DNA of 14,359 bases from an uncultured Eubacteriales bacterium (GCA_900554275.1 USGS01000040.1:1-14359); one strand, 5' to 3'. Positions 6,531 to 12,693 are shown, counted from the first letter of the stretch. The notes: generated from the letters alone by a model not told the origin. Program-made: numbers and translations.

Positions 6531-7643
6531 TCAGATCTTGATCAGCTCGTACTCCCGCGTGCCGATGCCGATCTTCTCGCCATGCTCCAGGCAGCTCCGC
6601 CAGTTGGTGTCCGGGTGGATGTGCTGGAAATGATCGTGCTTGTGCTCGATCTCCTCCCCCGCGTCGTCCACGGCAGAGCCCCGCAGCGGCGTCTGGGCGT
6701 TCACCGCGTCCACGCAGGCCATATCCAGCGCCACCGGGTCGAAGGAGGCGAACATACCCACATTGGGCACGATGGCCATATCGTTCTCCGAGTGGCAGTC
6801 GCAGTTGGGCGACACATCGATGACCAGGGAGATGTGGAAGCAGGGACGCCCGTCCACCACCGCCTTGGTGTACTCCGCGATCTTGCGGTTCAGATTGGCG
6901 GTGGTCTCGTCCCAGTGGATCTGCACCGCGTTCTTGGGACAGACGGCGATGCAGCGGCCGCAGCCCACACATCTGTCGTGGTCGATAACGGCCTTGCCGT
7001 CGGTGATGATCGGCGCGCCGTGGGCGCAGATCTTCCGGCACTGGCCGCAGCCGATGCAGAGCTTTTCGGCCACGTGGGGCTTGCCCGCGTTGTGCTGCTC
7101 CATCTTGCCGGCGCGGCTGCCGCAGCCCATGCCGATGTTCTTCAGGCAGCCGCCGAAGCCCGCCGTCTCGTGGCCCTTGAAGTGGGTCAGGGAGATGAAC
7201 ACGTCCGCGTCCATCACGGCGCGGCCGATCTTGGCGTTTTTCACGTACTCGCCGCCCGCCACCGGCACTTCCACCTCGTCGTTTCCCTTCAGACCGTCGG
7301 CAATGAGGATCTGACAGCCGGTGGTCATGGGGTTGAAGCCGTTGAGCATGGCGCTGTCCAGATGGTCCAGCGCGTTCTTTCTCCCGCCCACGTACAGGGT
7401 ATTGCAGTCCGTCAGAAACGGCTTGCCGCCCCGCTCCTTCACAAAGTCCGCCACAGTCTTGGCCCAGTTGGGCCTTAGGAACGCCAGGTTGCCCGGCTCG
7501 CCGAAATGCAGCTTGATGGCCACATACTTATCGGTAAAGTCGATGTCGCCCATGCCCGCCGTTTTCATGAGGCGTGTCAGCTTCTGCTGCAAATTCTCGT
7601 GGAAATCCGCCCGCAGGTCGGCAAAATACACCTTGGATGCCAT
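6531..7643 (-). CDS. DUF362 protein with two [4Fe-4S] ferredoxin motifs
   Basis: The 370-residue cytoplasmic protein has a DUF362 domain split around a bacterial 2[4Fe-4S] ferredoxin module. The N-terminal half includes AIKLHFGEPGN (42-52), FLTDCNTLYVGGR (76-88) and SLTHFKGHETAGFGG (151-165). The two cluster motifs are CIGCGQCRKIC (C196, C199, C202, C206) and CVGCGRCIAVCP (C225, C228, C231, C235). All eight cysteines are present. The C-terminal half continues DUF362 with NVGMFASFDPVALDMA. The family is common in anaerobes and suspected to act in electron transfer, but no reaction is established. GGGAGG lies 7 bases before the ATG. The gene is transcribed alone, convergent with the TIM-barrel gene and divergent from the pseudouridine synthase gene. 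Confidence 0.92.
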   Translation of the reverse strand: MASKVYFADLRADFHENLQQKLTRLMKTAGMGDIDFTDKYVAIKLHFGEPGNLAFLRPNWAKTVADFVKERGGKPFLTDCNTLYVGGRKNALDHLDSAMLNGFNPMTTGCQILIADGLKGNDEVEVPVAGGEYVKNAKIGRAVMDADVFISLTHFKGHETAGFGGCLKNIGMGCGSRAGKMEQHNAGKPHVAEKLCIGCGQCRKICAHGAPIITDGKAVIDHDRCVGCGRCIAVCPKNAVQIHWDETTANLNRKIAEYTKAVVDGRPCFHISLVIDVSPNCDCHSENDMAIVPNVGMFASFDPVALDMACVDAVNAQTPLRGSAVDDAGEEIEHKHDHFQHIHPDTNWRSCLEHGEKIGIGTREYELIKI

Positions 7644-7677
7644 AGTCAGGCCCTCCCTTTTTCGGATCAGTGCATTT

Positions 7678-7686
7678 ATGATACCA
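7678..7686 (-). promoter_or_regulatory. Candidate extended -10 for the DUF362 gene
   Basis: On the - strand TGG-TATCAT occupies 7686-7678, 35 bases before the ATG. No good -35 box is seen at 17 bases, so it would rely on the extended -10. Only ~20 bases separate it from the oppositely facing -10 at 7705-7710. Confidence 0.4.
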
Positions 7687-7701
7687 CATTCCCGGAAAAT
7701 A

Positions 7702-7710
7702 TGCTATACT
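7702..7710 (+). promoter_or_regulatory. Extended -10 promoter of the pseudouridine synthase operon
   Basis: TGC-TATACT at 7702-7710 is an extended -10 element placed 23 bases before the ATG at 7734, predicting a very short leader that still contains the ribosome binding site GAAGGAGG. The -35 region is poor. The same TGCTATACT string heads two other genes in this window. Confidence 0.6.
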
Positions 7711-7733
7711 GTTTTTTCGGAAGGAGGTGCGCC

Positions 7734-8624
7734 ATGCGTATACTGACCCACACCGTCGCCGCCGGAGAGGACGGTCTTACCGTCAGGCAGCTGCTCTGCA
7801 GCCTGTGGCATATCGATCACAGCCTGCTGAGCCGCCTGAAGTTTCGCAACGCCATCACGCTGAACGGTGCCCCCGTCACCGTCCGGGCCGTGGCCCACAC
7901 CGGCGACCTGCTGTGCACCGACGTGTCCGATCCCCCCGGCGAGAACCCGCATATTCAACCGGTGGACTTTCCGCTGGACGTTCTATACGAGGACGACGAC
8001 CTGCTGCTGCTCAACAAACCCGCCGGCATCGCCCTGCACCCCGCCGCCCTGACGGAAGAGCCAGTGACGCTGGCCGGGGCGGTGGCCTTTTACCTCCGCA
8101 GCGACACGTTCCACGCCGTAAACCGGCTGGACCGAGGCACGACCGGCATCATGGCCGTGGCCAAAACCGGCTTTGTCCACGCCCGCTGCATGGCCCAGCT
8201 CCACACCCCGGACTTTCAGCGGGACTACCGGGCTGTGTGCGAGGGCGTACCCCAGCCTCCGGAGGGGGACATCGACCTGCCCCTGGGCCGGGCGGAGGGA
8301 TCATTGCTCAGGCGGCAGCCCGACCCGGCAGGACAGGCCGCACACACCCATTATCAGGTGCTGGAGACGGCCCAGGGCCGCGCCCTGCTGCGGCTGACGC
8401 CCACCACCGGACGCACACACCAGCTGCGGGTACACATGGCCGCCATCGGTCACCCCCTCACCGGCGACTGGCTCTATGGCACGGAGGACAGAGCCCTCAT
8501 CGCTCGCCCTGCGCTCCACAGCTATCACCTGCGGATGCTGCACCCGGTCACCGGCGCGGTCATCGATGTCACCGCCCCTCTGCCGGAGGATATACAGCGG
8601 CTGTTGAAGGAGGAACGTCTATGA
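7734..8624 (+). CDS. RluA/RluD-type RNA pseudouridine synthase
   Basis: This 296-residue enzyme isomerises uridine to pseudouridine in RNA. An S4-like RNA-binding segment occupies about 12-65 (VRQLLCSLWHIDHSLLSRL). The catalytic domain starts at about 84 with VLYEDDDLLLLNKPAG. The catalytic Asp is D133 in NRLDRGTTG, where most RluA enzymes have HRLDRDTSG. The C-terminal signature TGRTHQLRVHMAAIGHPL (225-242) is clear. The target could be 23S rRNA or tRNA and cannot be read from the sequence. The ATG at 7734 is preferred because AAGGAGG lies just upstream and the S4 segment begins at once; the longer open frame back to 7506 crosses the promoter and the neighbouring gene. The stop overlaps the next start as ATGA. 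Confidence 0.92.
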   Translation: MRILTHTVAAGEDGLTVRQLLCSLWHIDHSLLSRLKFRNAITLNGAPVTVRAVAHTGDLLCTDVSDPPGENPHIQPVDFPLDVLYEDDDLLLLNKPAGIALHPAALTEEPVTLAGAVAFYLRSDTFHAVNRLDRGTTGIMAVAKTGFVHARCMAQLHTPDFQRDYRAVCEGVPQPPEGDIDLPLGRAEGSLLRRQPDPAGQAAHTHYQVLETAQGRALLRLTPTTGRTHQLRVHMAAIGHPLTGDWLYGTEDRALIARPALHSYHLRMLHPVTGAVIDVTAPLPEDIQRLLKEERL

Positions 8625-9193
8625 ATTTTCGCCTGTTAACCGCAAAGGAATACCCCCGCTGGTATCACGACCAGCTATCCGAGGCTTTTGTCCCGCAGGA
8701 ACGCAAGCCTCTACCCGATATTCTCCGTCTGCTGGAGGAAGGACGTTACGAGGTATGGGGACTGTTTGACGAAGATGAGCTGCTGAGTTACGCCGCCCTG
8801 TGGAAAAATGCGACAATACCACTGGTACTGCTGGACTATTTGGGAACCACACGCGCTCGTCGTAACGAAGGGCTGGGCAGTGATATGCTTTTGCGGCTGG
8901 AGCAGCAGGGACGGCCTCTGGTAGCGGAGGCGGAGTTTCCTGTGCCAGGAGGCAGTGACGCGGAAAACGCACTGCGTCTGCGGCGTATCCAGTTTTATAT
9001 TCGCAATGGGTTCACTCCCGCCTATATCATGTCCACCTGCGGCATGGTCTGGCAGGCGCTGCTGTGTGGCACTGTCGAACCATTGGAAAATATCATGGCG
9101 CAGCACAAGACGCTGTACGGCGACGTGCGGACAGACGTGGTCATTCCCCTACCCGAGGGGCAAACTCCTCAGCCTCCCTACTGGATGATCTAA
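8621..9193 (+). CDS. GNAT-family N-acetyltransferase
   Basis: The 190-residue protein has a GNAT layout: an N-terminal strand and helix, central strands around VWGLFDEDELLSYAALW (45-61), acetyl-CoA motif A at RRNEGLGSDML (80-90, R/Q-x-x-G-x-G type), then LVAEAEFPV and RRIQFYIRNGF (121-131), the usual helix-strand that closes the fold. It probably transfers an acetyl group from acetyl-CoA to a small molecule or protein; the acceptor is unknown. AAGGAGG at 8607-8613 is 7 bases before the ATG, and the start overlaps the stop of the pseudouridine synthase gene (ATGA), so the two are translationally coupled. About 60 residues follow the core, a modest C-terminal extension ending in a proline-rich segment. 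It is less GC-biased than its neighbours. Confidence 0.87.
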   Translation: MNFRLLTAKEYPRWYHDQLSEAFVPQERKPLPDILRLLEEGRYEVWGLFDEDELLSYAALWKNATIPLVLLDYLGTTRARRNEGLGSDMLLRLEQQGRPLVAEAEFPVPGGSDAENALRLRRIQFYIRNGFTPAYIMSTCGMVWQALLCGTVEPLENIMAQHKTLYGDVRTDVVIPLPEGQTPQPPYWMI

Positions 9194-9196
9194 TAA

Positions 9197-9226
9197 AGCA
9201 ACGACCGGCTCACGCCGGTCGTTGCT
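9197..9226. terminator. Hairpin between convergent genes, likely terminator
   Basis: A perfect 13-bp GC-rich stem (9197-9209 with 9214-9226, loop TCAC) sits between the GNAT stop and the convergent permease stop. There is no U-run on the + side and only TTATTA on the - side, so termination efficiency is uncertain. Confidence 0.65.
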
Positions 9227-9227
9227 G

Positions 9228-9872
9228 TCACAGATCCACTTTTTCATACTGCGCCGCCGCCCTCCGGAACGTAAGCACCGTGCCGATGCCGTAGAGCAGC
9301 ACGGCGGCGACGAAATACGGCAGCAGCCGTACCTGTGTGGCCGCGTCCAAATCGTCCAGCCACGTCAGCGCCGGGAAGTGGGGCAGCGCCTCCAGCGCGC
9401 CCATCGCCAGCGTGGTGGGGATGACGGCCTTGAGGAAGGCTATCCCCACCTTGTAGCCGTTGGCGTAGAACGACGGCAAGAACACACCGTTGAACACCGC
9501 GTACAGCAAAAACCCCGCCGCCAACAGCGCCAAATTGGGGTCGAGCCCCACCAGATTGTCCTTCCCCGGCTGCAAATGCACCGCCAGCAGGGAGCAGGGG
9601 ATCAGCACCACCAGCGACAGCACCTCGATGATGACCACGAACGCGCACCCGGCCTTCACCGTGTCCCGTTTGGGCACCGGCAGCAGCGCAGAGTAATAGA
9701 TGTCCTTTTGTTCCCGGATATTCAGGAAAGTGAAGAACAGCCCCAGCATCACGTAGAAAAAGATCACGGTGTACGGATAGTTGGGGATGAGTACCATGAC
9801 GCCGAACAGGCAGAAGATGGGCGTCATGGGGTGGCACACCAGCCTGAACTCCTTATATAATAGCGCTTTCAT
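9228..9872 (-). CDS. ABC-2 type transporter permease
   Basis: The 214-residue membrane protein begins MKALLYKEFRL, a cytoplasmic start typical of ABC-2 permeases of the ABC2_membrane_2 type. I count about six hydrophobic segments, including FCLFGVMVLI, VIFFYVMLGLFFTFL, CAFVVIIEVLSLVVLI, LALLAAGFLLYAVF and LLPYFVAAVLLYGIGTVL. The soluble segment NIREQKDIYYSALLPVPKRD after the second helix is a familiar feature of this class. It would form an exporter or resistance pump with the ATPase encoded just upstream; the cargo is unknown. I use the ATG at 9872 because AAGGAGG precedes it by 7 bases; an open frame back to 9977 is only a shadow of the ATPase gene. The two genes overlap by 20 bases. Confidence 0.88.
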   Translation of the reverse strand: MKALLYKEFRLVCHPMTPIFCLFGVMVLIPNYPYTVIFFYVMLGLFFTFLNIREQKDIYYSALLPVPKRDTVKAGCAFVVIIEVLSLVVLIPCSLLAVHLQPGKDNLVGLDPNLALLAAGFLLYAVFNGVFLPSFYANGYKVGIAFLKAVIPTTLAMGALEALPHFPALTWLDDLDAATQVRLLPYFVAAVLLYGIGTVLTFRRAAAQYEKVDL

Positions 9873-10590
9873 CCAGCAGCCTCCTTTCCACCTTAACGAT
9901 GATGTCCTCCAGCGTATCGCCCATATCCCGGTACTGCACCCGGAAATCGCCGATGGCGCCGCTGTACTGCATGACACCGTCCTTGATGAACGCGATGTGG
10001 GTGGCGCATTTCTCCAGGTCCGACGTGATGTGGGTGGAGAACAGCACGCTCCGCGTGCCGTCAGCCACGATGCGGCCCAGCAGCTCCGTCAGCTCGTCCC
10101 GGGACACCGGGTCAAGGCCGCTGGTGGGCTCGTCCAGGATCAGCAGTCTTGCGCTGTGGCTCAGCGCCAGGGCGATCATGTACTTTACCTTCATGCCGCT
10201 GGACAGCTGGTCCACCCGCTTGCTCTCGTCCAAAGCGAAGAGCTGCAAATAGTGGCGGTACTTGTCCTCGTCCCAGTTGTCGTAGAACCGCCGGGTCACG
10301 TCAGTGATGACGCCGAGCTTTTTCTTGGGGTAGAAGTCGATGCCGCCCAGCACCACGCCCAGCTCCCGGCGGATGGCCGCCTCGTTGGCGGCGTAGTCCA
10401 TGCCGAACATCCGCACCGCACCCTCGTCGGGGTGGACCATGCCCAGAATGGACTTCAGCGCGGTGGACTTGCCCGCGCCGTTGCGCCCGATGAAGCCCAT
10501 CACCGCCCCCTGGGGCACGGTAAAGGACACGTGATCCAGGGTAAAGGCCGGGTAGCGCTTCGTCAGGCCCTGTACCTCCAGCACATTCAT
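9853..10590 (-). CDS. ABC transporter ATP-binding protein (exporter type, YtrB/YhcG-like)
   Basis: This 245-residue single-domain ATPase has Walker A GRNGAGKST (35-43), signature LSSGMKVK, Walker B LLILDEPTSGLDP and switch STH. At the Q-loop position it reads VVLGGIDFYPKKK, so the usual Gln is not obvious. The C terminus has GDTLEDIIVKVER, a feature of ATPases paired with small ABC-2 permeases, such as the YtrB/YhcG group. It energises the permease encoded next. Its ATG overlaps the TGA of the regulator gene upstream (ATGA) and its 3' end overlaps the permease start by 20 bases, so all three are one operon. In most Firmicutes such a pair is headed by a GntR regulator; here an AbrB-type protein takes that place. 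Confidence 0.93.
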   Translation of the reverse strand: MNVLEVQGLTKRYPAFTLDHVSFTVPQGAVMGFIGRNGAGKSTALKSILGMVHPDEGAVRMFGMDYAANEAAIRRELGVVLGGIDFYPKKKLGVITDVTRRFYDNWDEDKYRHYLQLFALDESKRVDQLSSGMKVKYMIALALSHSARLLILDEPTSGLDPVSRDELTELLGRIVADGTRSVLFSTHITSDLEKCATHIAFIKDGVMQYSGAIGDFRVQYRDMGDTLEDIIVKVERRLLDESAII

Positions 10591-10823
10591 TCGTCCTCAG
10601 CCTCCTCGTCTTCGCCGTCCGGCAGCGCGGCAAACACCTTGCGCAGCATGGGGTTCAGCTTCTCCGCCGTCTGCAGGGCCAGCCCCTTTTTCTTGTCCGC
10701 CAGCAGCACCAGTGTGTCTCCGGGCTGGAGACCGAACATATCCCGGGCCTCCTTGGGGATGACGATCTGCCCCTTCGGTCCGAGCCTGACGCTGCTCATA
10801 TAATACCGTTCCTGCTTATCCAT
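10587..10823 (-). CDS. AbrB/MazE/SpoVT-type transcriptional regulator
   Basis: The 78-residue protein has one swapped-hairpin AbrB domain at about 9-45: SSVRLGPKGQIVIPKEARDM followed by FGLQPGDTLVLLAD. A short helical region comes next and then a strongly acidic tail (GEDEEAEDE). Such proteins dimerise and bind DNA at the promoters of their own operons. The chosen ATG at 10823 is preceded by AAAAGGAGG with 6 intervening bases; a longer frame to 10901 runs through the promoter and is rejected. It is the first gene of the regulator-ATPase-permease operon, so it most likely regulates the pump and itself, with GGTAT repeats in its leader as candidate sites. No toxin gene lies next to it, so an antitoxin role is unlikely. 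Confidence 0.9.
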   Translation of the reverse strand: MDKQERYYMSSVRLGPKGQIVIPKEARDMFGLQPGDTLVLLADKKKGLALQTAEKLNPMLRKVFAALPDGEDEEAEDE

Positions 10824-10838
10824 ACAGCCCCTCCTTTT

Positions 10839-10882
10839 GGTATGATTGGTATAACTTTTCTTACTTTTCTGCATTTTATACC
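10839..10882. repeat. GGTAT repeats: candidate operator of the AbrB-type regulator
   Basis: GGTAT occurs at 10839-10843 and 10848-10852, and its inverse ATACC at 10878-10882. The longer dyad GGTATAA (10848-10854) and TTATACC (10876-10882), spaced 21 bases, has its right arm over the -10 of the - strand promoter. This is a plausible autoregulatory operator; binding is an inference. Confidence 0.45.
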
Positions 10883-10901
10883 TGAACCGACGGATTGTCA
10901 A
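10873..10901 (-). promoter_or_regulatory. SigA promoter of the regulator-ABC operon (TTGACA-17-TAAAAT)
   Basis: On the - strand a perfect TTGACA (10901-10896) is followed after 17 bases by TAAAAT (10878-10873). The predicted start is near 10866, leaving a ~43-base leader to the AbrB-type gene. Its -35 overlaps the oppositely directed -35 of rsmA. Confidence 0.82.
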
Positions 10902-10923
10902 GGGGCAGTTTTCGTGCTATACT
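10895..10923 (+). promoter_or_regulatory. SigA promoter of rsmA (TTGTCA-17-TATACT, extended -10)
   Basis: TTGTCA (10895-10900) and TATACT (10918-10923) are 17 bases apart, with TGC before the -10. The predicted start near 10930 gives a ~24-base leader carrying AAGGAG. Five of its six -35 bases are shared with the opposing promoter. Confidence 0.82.
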
Positions 10924-10953
10924 GGCATACAGAAACGCATAAGGAGTACGCTC

Positions 10954-11808
10954 ATGAACCTATGTGACCGCAATGATATACAGGCTCTGCTGGCCCGCCA
11001 CGGCTTCCGCTTCGCCAAGTCCCTGGGGCAGAACTTCCTCATCGAGGGCTGGGTAGCGGAGGACATCGCCGCCGCCGGCTGCCCGGAGGGCTGCGGCGTG
11101 CTGGAGGTCGGCCCGGGCATCGGCGCGCTGACGGTGCAGCTGGCCCGCCGCGCGGAAAAGGTGGTGTCCGTGGAGCTGGACCGCCGGCTGCCGCCGGTGC
11201 TGGCGGAGACCATGGCCGACTTCGCCAACTTCACATTGGTGGAGGGCGACGTGATGCAGCAGGAGCTGTCCGCCCTGGTGCGGCAGCATTTCTCCGGTCT
11301 GCGGCCGGTGCTGTGCGCCAACCTGCCCTACAACATCACCACGCCGTTCCTCACCGCCTGCGTGGAGGCAGGCTGCTTTGAGAGCCTGACCGTCCTGATC
11401 CAGAGGGAGGTGGCCCAGCGCATCTGCGCCGCCCCCGGCACGGCGGATTACGGCGCGTTCTCGGTGCTGATGCAGTATTACACCCAGCCGGAGCTGCTGT
11501 TCACCGTGCCCAACACCTGTTTTTTGCCGCCGCCCAAGGTCACGTCCGCCGTGGTGCGGTGCGTCACCCGGAAAACGCCGCCGGTGCAAGTCAAATCCGT
11601 GGACGCTTTCTGGCGCACCGTCCGCGCAGGGTTCGCCCTGCGGCGGAAAACGCTGGTGAACAGCTTGCAGACCGGCTGGCAGCTGCCCAAGGAGCAGCTC
11701 ATCGCCATCGTCGCCGCCTGCGGCCTCGACCCCGCCATCCGGGGCGAACGGCTGGGCCTGGAGGAATACGCCCGGCTGGCGGATGCGCTGTATGAGGCCG
11801 CGAAATAG
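10954..11808 (+). CDS. rsmA: 16S rRNA (adenine(1518)-N6/adenine(1519)-N6) dimethyltransferase RsmA/KsgA
   Basis: The 284-residue enzyme uses S-adenosylmethionine to dimethylate two adjacent adenines near the 3' end of 16S rRNA, a late step of small-subunit maturation. Clear family motifs are KSLGQNFL (22-29), the SAM-binding loop EVGPGIGALT (51-60), the acidic end of strand 2 in SVELD (72-76), GDVM (98-101) and the catalytic NLPYNITTP (123-131). Downstream FLPPPKVTSAVV is also conserved. Length and order are normal for RsmA. AAGGAG at 10941-10946 lies 7 bases before the ATG. It is monocistronic here: its own promoter lies upstream and a strong hairpin follows. In many Firmicutes it sits near rnmV or a YabE-type gene; here a G5/3D protein lies about 1 kb downstream, with yqeC between them. 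Confidence 0.96.
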   Translation: MNLCDRNDIQALLARHGFRFAKSLGQNFLIEGWVAEDIAAAGCPEGCGVLEVGPGIGALTVQLARRAEKVVSVELDRRLPPVLAETMADFANFTLVEGDVMQQELSALVRQHFSGLRPVLCANLPYNITTPFLTACVEAGCFESLTVLIQREVAQRICAAPGTADYGAFSVLMQYYTQPELLFTVPNTCFLPPPKVTSAVVRCVTRKTPPVQVKSVDAFWRTVRAGFALRRKTLVNSLQTGWQLPKEQLIAIVAACGLDPAIRGERLGLEEYARLADALYEAAK

Positions 11809-11819
11809 AATGTTTACAT

Positions 11820-11855
11820 AATAACACCCGCGGCAATGCCGCGGGTGTTATTTCA
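11820..11855 (+). terminator. Intrinsic terminator after rsmA
   Basis: A perfect 15-bp stem (11820-11834 with 11838-11852, loop AAT) follows the rsmA stop by 11 bases. The U-tract is broken (TTATTTC). The A/T-rich base of the stem lets it work on the - strand as well, where yqeC ends 45 bases further right. Confidence 0.82.
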
Positions 11856-11896
11856 TGATGCGTGGGTTTTCGGTATGGTGTGGGGGCAGGGTTCTG

Positions 11897-12562
11897 TCAG
11901 CGCAGTTTTTTCCAGTGGCGACGGTGCAGTGAGCCGACTACAACGGGGCAGCTTACCGCGCGGGCAAAGGACTCTGTCAGTGCCGGGGAGAATCCCGGGT
12001 CTTCGATTTGGTTTACATAAATCACATCAAAACTACCCTCGGCCATCAGCACCCGGGCCGCCAGCTCCGGGGTGATGACCGTGTCCTCCGTCACCCCCGC
12101 CAAAGCGGCGTACAGCGCAGGGCGGTGAGCCGCTTGACGGATGGTCTGCCCGAAGGCGGACGCACCCAGCACGCACACCGTCCGCCGCCGTTGGGGCGGC
12201 AGGACGGGCTCCCACGTCTCGTGGGCCTTGGCGGGCAGGCGCTTTGAGCCGTCCGCCTCCACCAGCACAAAGTCGGCCGCCGTCTCCCAGCCGGGGAAGT
12301 CCGGTGCGGTGAGCTTGCCCTCCGCCGTGAAGCTGCCTGCGCAGGCCGCGCCGTGAGAGGTCAATGCCGACGTCAGCTCCGCCGCCGTGGCCGCGAAGGG
12401 GTACTGGGGCGGCCTCATGATATGGGTGGTGGTGGCCAGCAGCACCGTGCCGTAAGGCCGCAGCTCCTCCGCCAGCTCATACAGCAGGTCGGTCTTGCCG
12501 CCGCTGCCCATCACCGCCGTCAGCCCCTTTTCTATTTCCAGCAATTCCCACAACTGCGCCAT
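11897..12562 (-). CDS. yqeC: Selenium cofactor biosynthesis protein YqeC
   Basis: The 221-residue cytoplasmic protein has a P-loop-like GSGGKTD (19-25), LLATTTH (41-47), and the family block FVLVEADGSKRLPAK (98-112) followed by HETWEPVLPP (114-123). This is the pattern I recall for YqeC, a protein consistently linked to selenium-dependent molybdenum hydroxylases such as xanthine dehydrogenase or purine hydroxylase with labile selenium. Its exact biochemical step is not established. GAGGAGG lies 7 bases before the ATG. In E. coli it lies beside yqeB and a purine-catabolic gene cluster, and in anaerobes usually next to hydroxylase subunits, but here it stands alone between rsmA and the G5/3D gene. 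Its presence implies a selenium-containing molybdenum hydroxylase elsewhere in the genome. Confidence 0.88.
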   Translation of the reverse strand: MAQLWELLEIEKGLTAVMGSGGKTDLLYELAEELRPYGTVLLATTTHIMRPPQYPFAATAAELTSALTSHGAACAGSFTAEGKLTAPDFPGWETAADFVLVEADGSKRLPAKAHETWEPVLPPQRRRTVCVLGASAFGQTIRQAAHRPALYAALAGVTEDTVITPELAARVLMAEGSFDVIYVNQIEDPGFSPALTESFARAVSCPVVVGSLHRRHWKKLR

Positions 12563-12586
12563 GACGCCGCCTCCTCTGTTTTCCCC

Positions 12587-12615
12587 ATATTACCACGTTT
12601 GCCCGCCGCGTGCAA
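12587..12615 (-). promoter_or_regulatory. Candidate yqeC promoter (TTGCAC-17-TAATAT, extended -10)
   Basis: On the - strand TTGCAC (12615-12610) and TAATAT (12592-12587) are 17 bases apart with TGG before the -10. The -35 is weak. The predicted start is about 18 bases before the yqeC ATG, just leaving room for the ribosome binding site. Confidence 0.55.
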
Positions 12616-12622
12616 CGAAATC

Positions 12623-12650
12623 CGGCGCAAAAGTTCCACTTTTGCCGCCG
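12623..12650. repeat. Dyad between the divergent yqeC and G5/3D promoters
   Basis: GCAAAAGT (12627-12634) and ACTTTTGC (12638-12645) form a perfect 8-base inverted repeat around TCC, extended by CGGC/GCCG with one bulged base. It lies between the two outward-facing -35 boxes, at the place expected for a shared operator. Confidence 0.5.
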
Positions 12651-12664
12651 TCCTCCTGCAAAAC

Positions 12665-12693
12665 TTGACAAAAATGGTGGGAAGTGCTATACT
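12665..12693 (+). promoter_or_regulatory. Consensus SigA promoter of the G5/3D gene (TTGACA-17-TATACT)
   Basis: A perfect TTGACA (12665-12670) and TATACT (12688-12693) are 17 bases apart with TGC before the -10. The predicted start near 12700 leaves a ~95-base leader. A small stem GTAAC-AAAA-GTTAC (12713-12726) lies early in that leader. Confidence 0.87.

Noticed and set aside
6582..7478. A 298-codon + strand open frame opposite the DUF362 gene
   Set aside because: The - strand frame has eight ferredoxin cysteines and DUF362 motifs; the + frame is His/Val/Gly-rich and begins inside the terminator side without a ribosome binding site.
9781..10803. A 340-codon + strand open frame opposite the ABC operon
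   Set aside because: Three overlapping - strand genes with ribosome binding sites and clear ABC and AbrB motifs explain the region.
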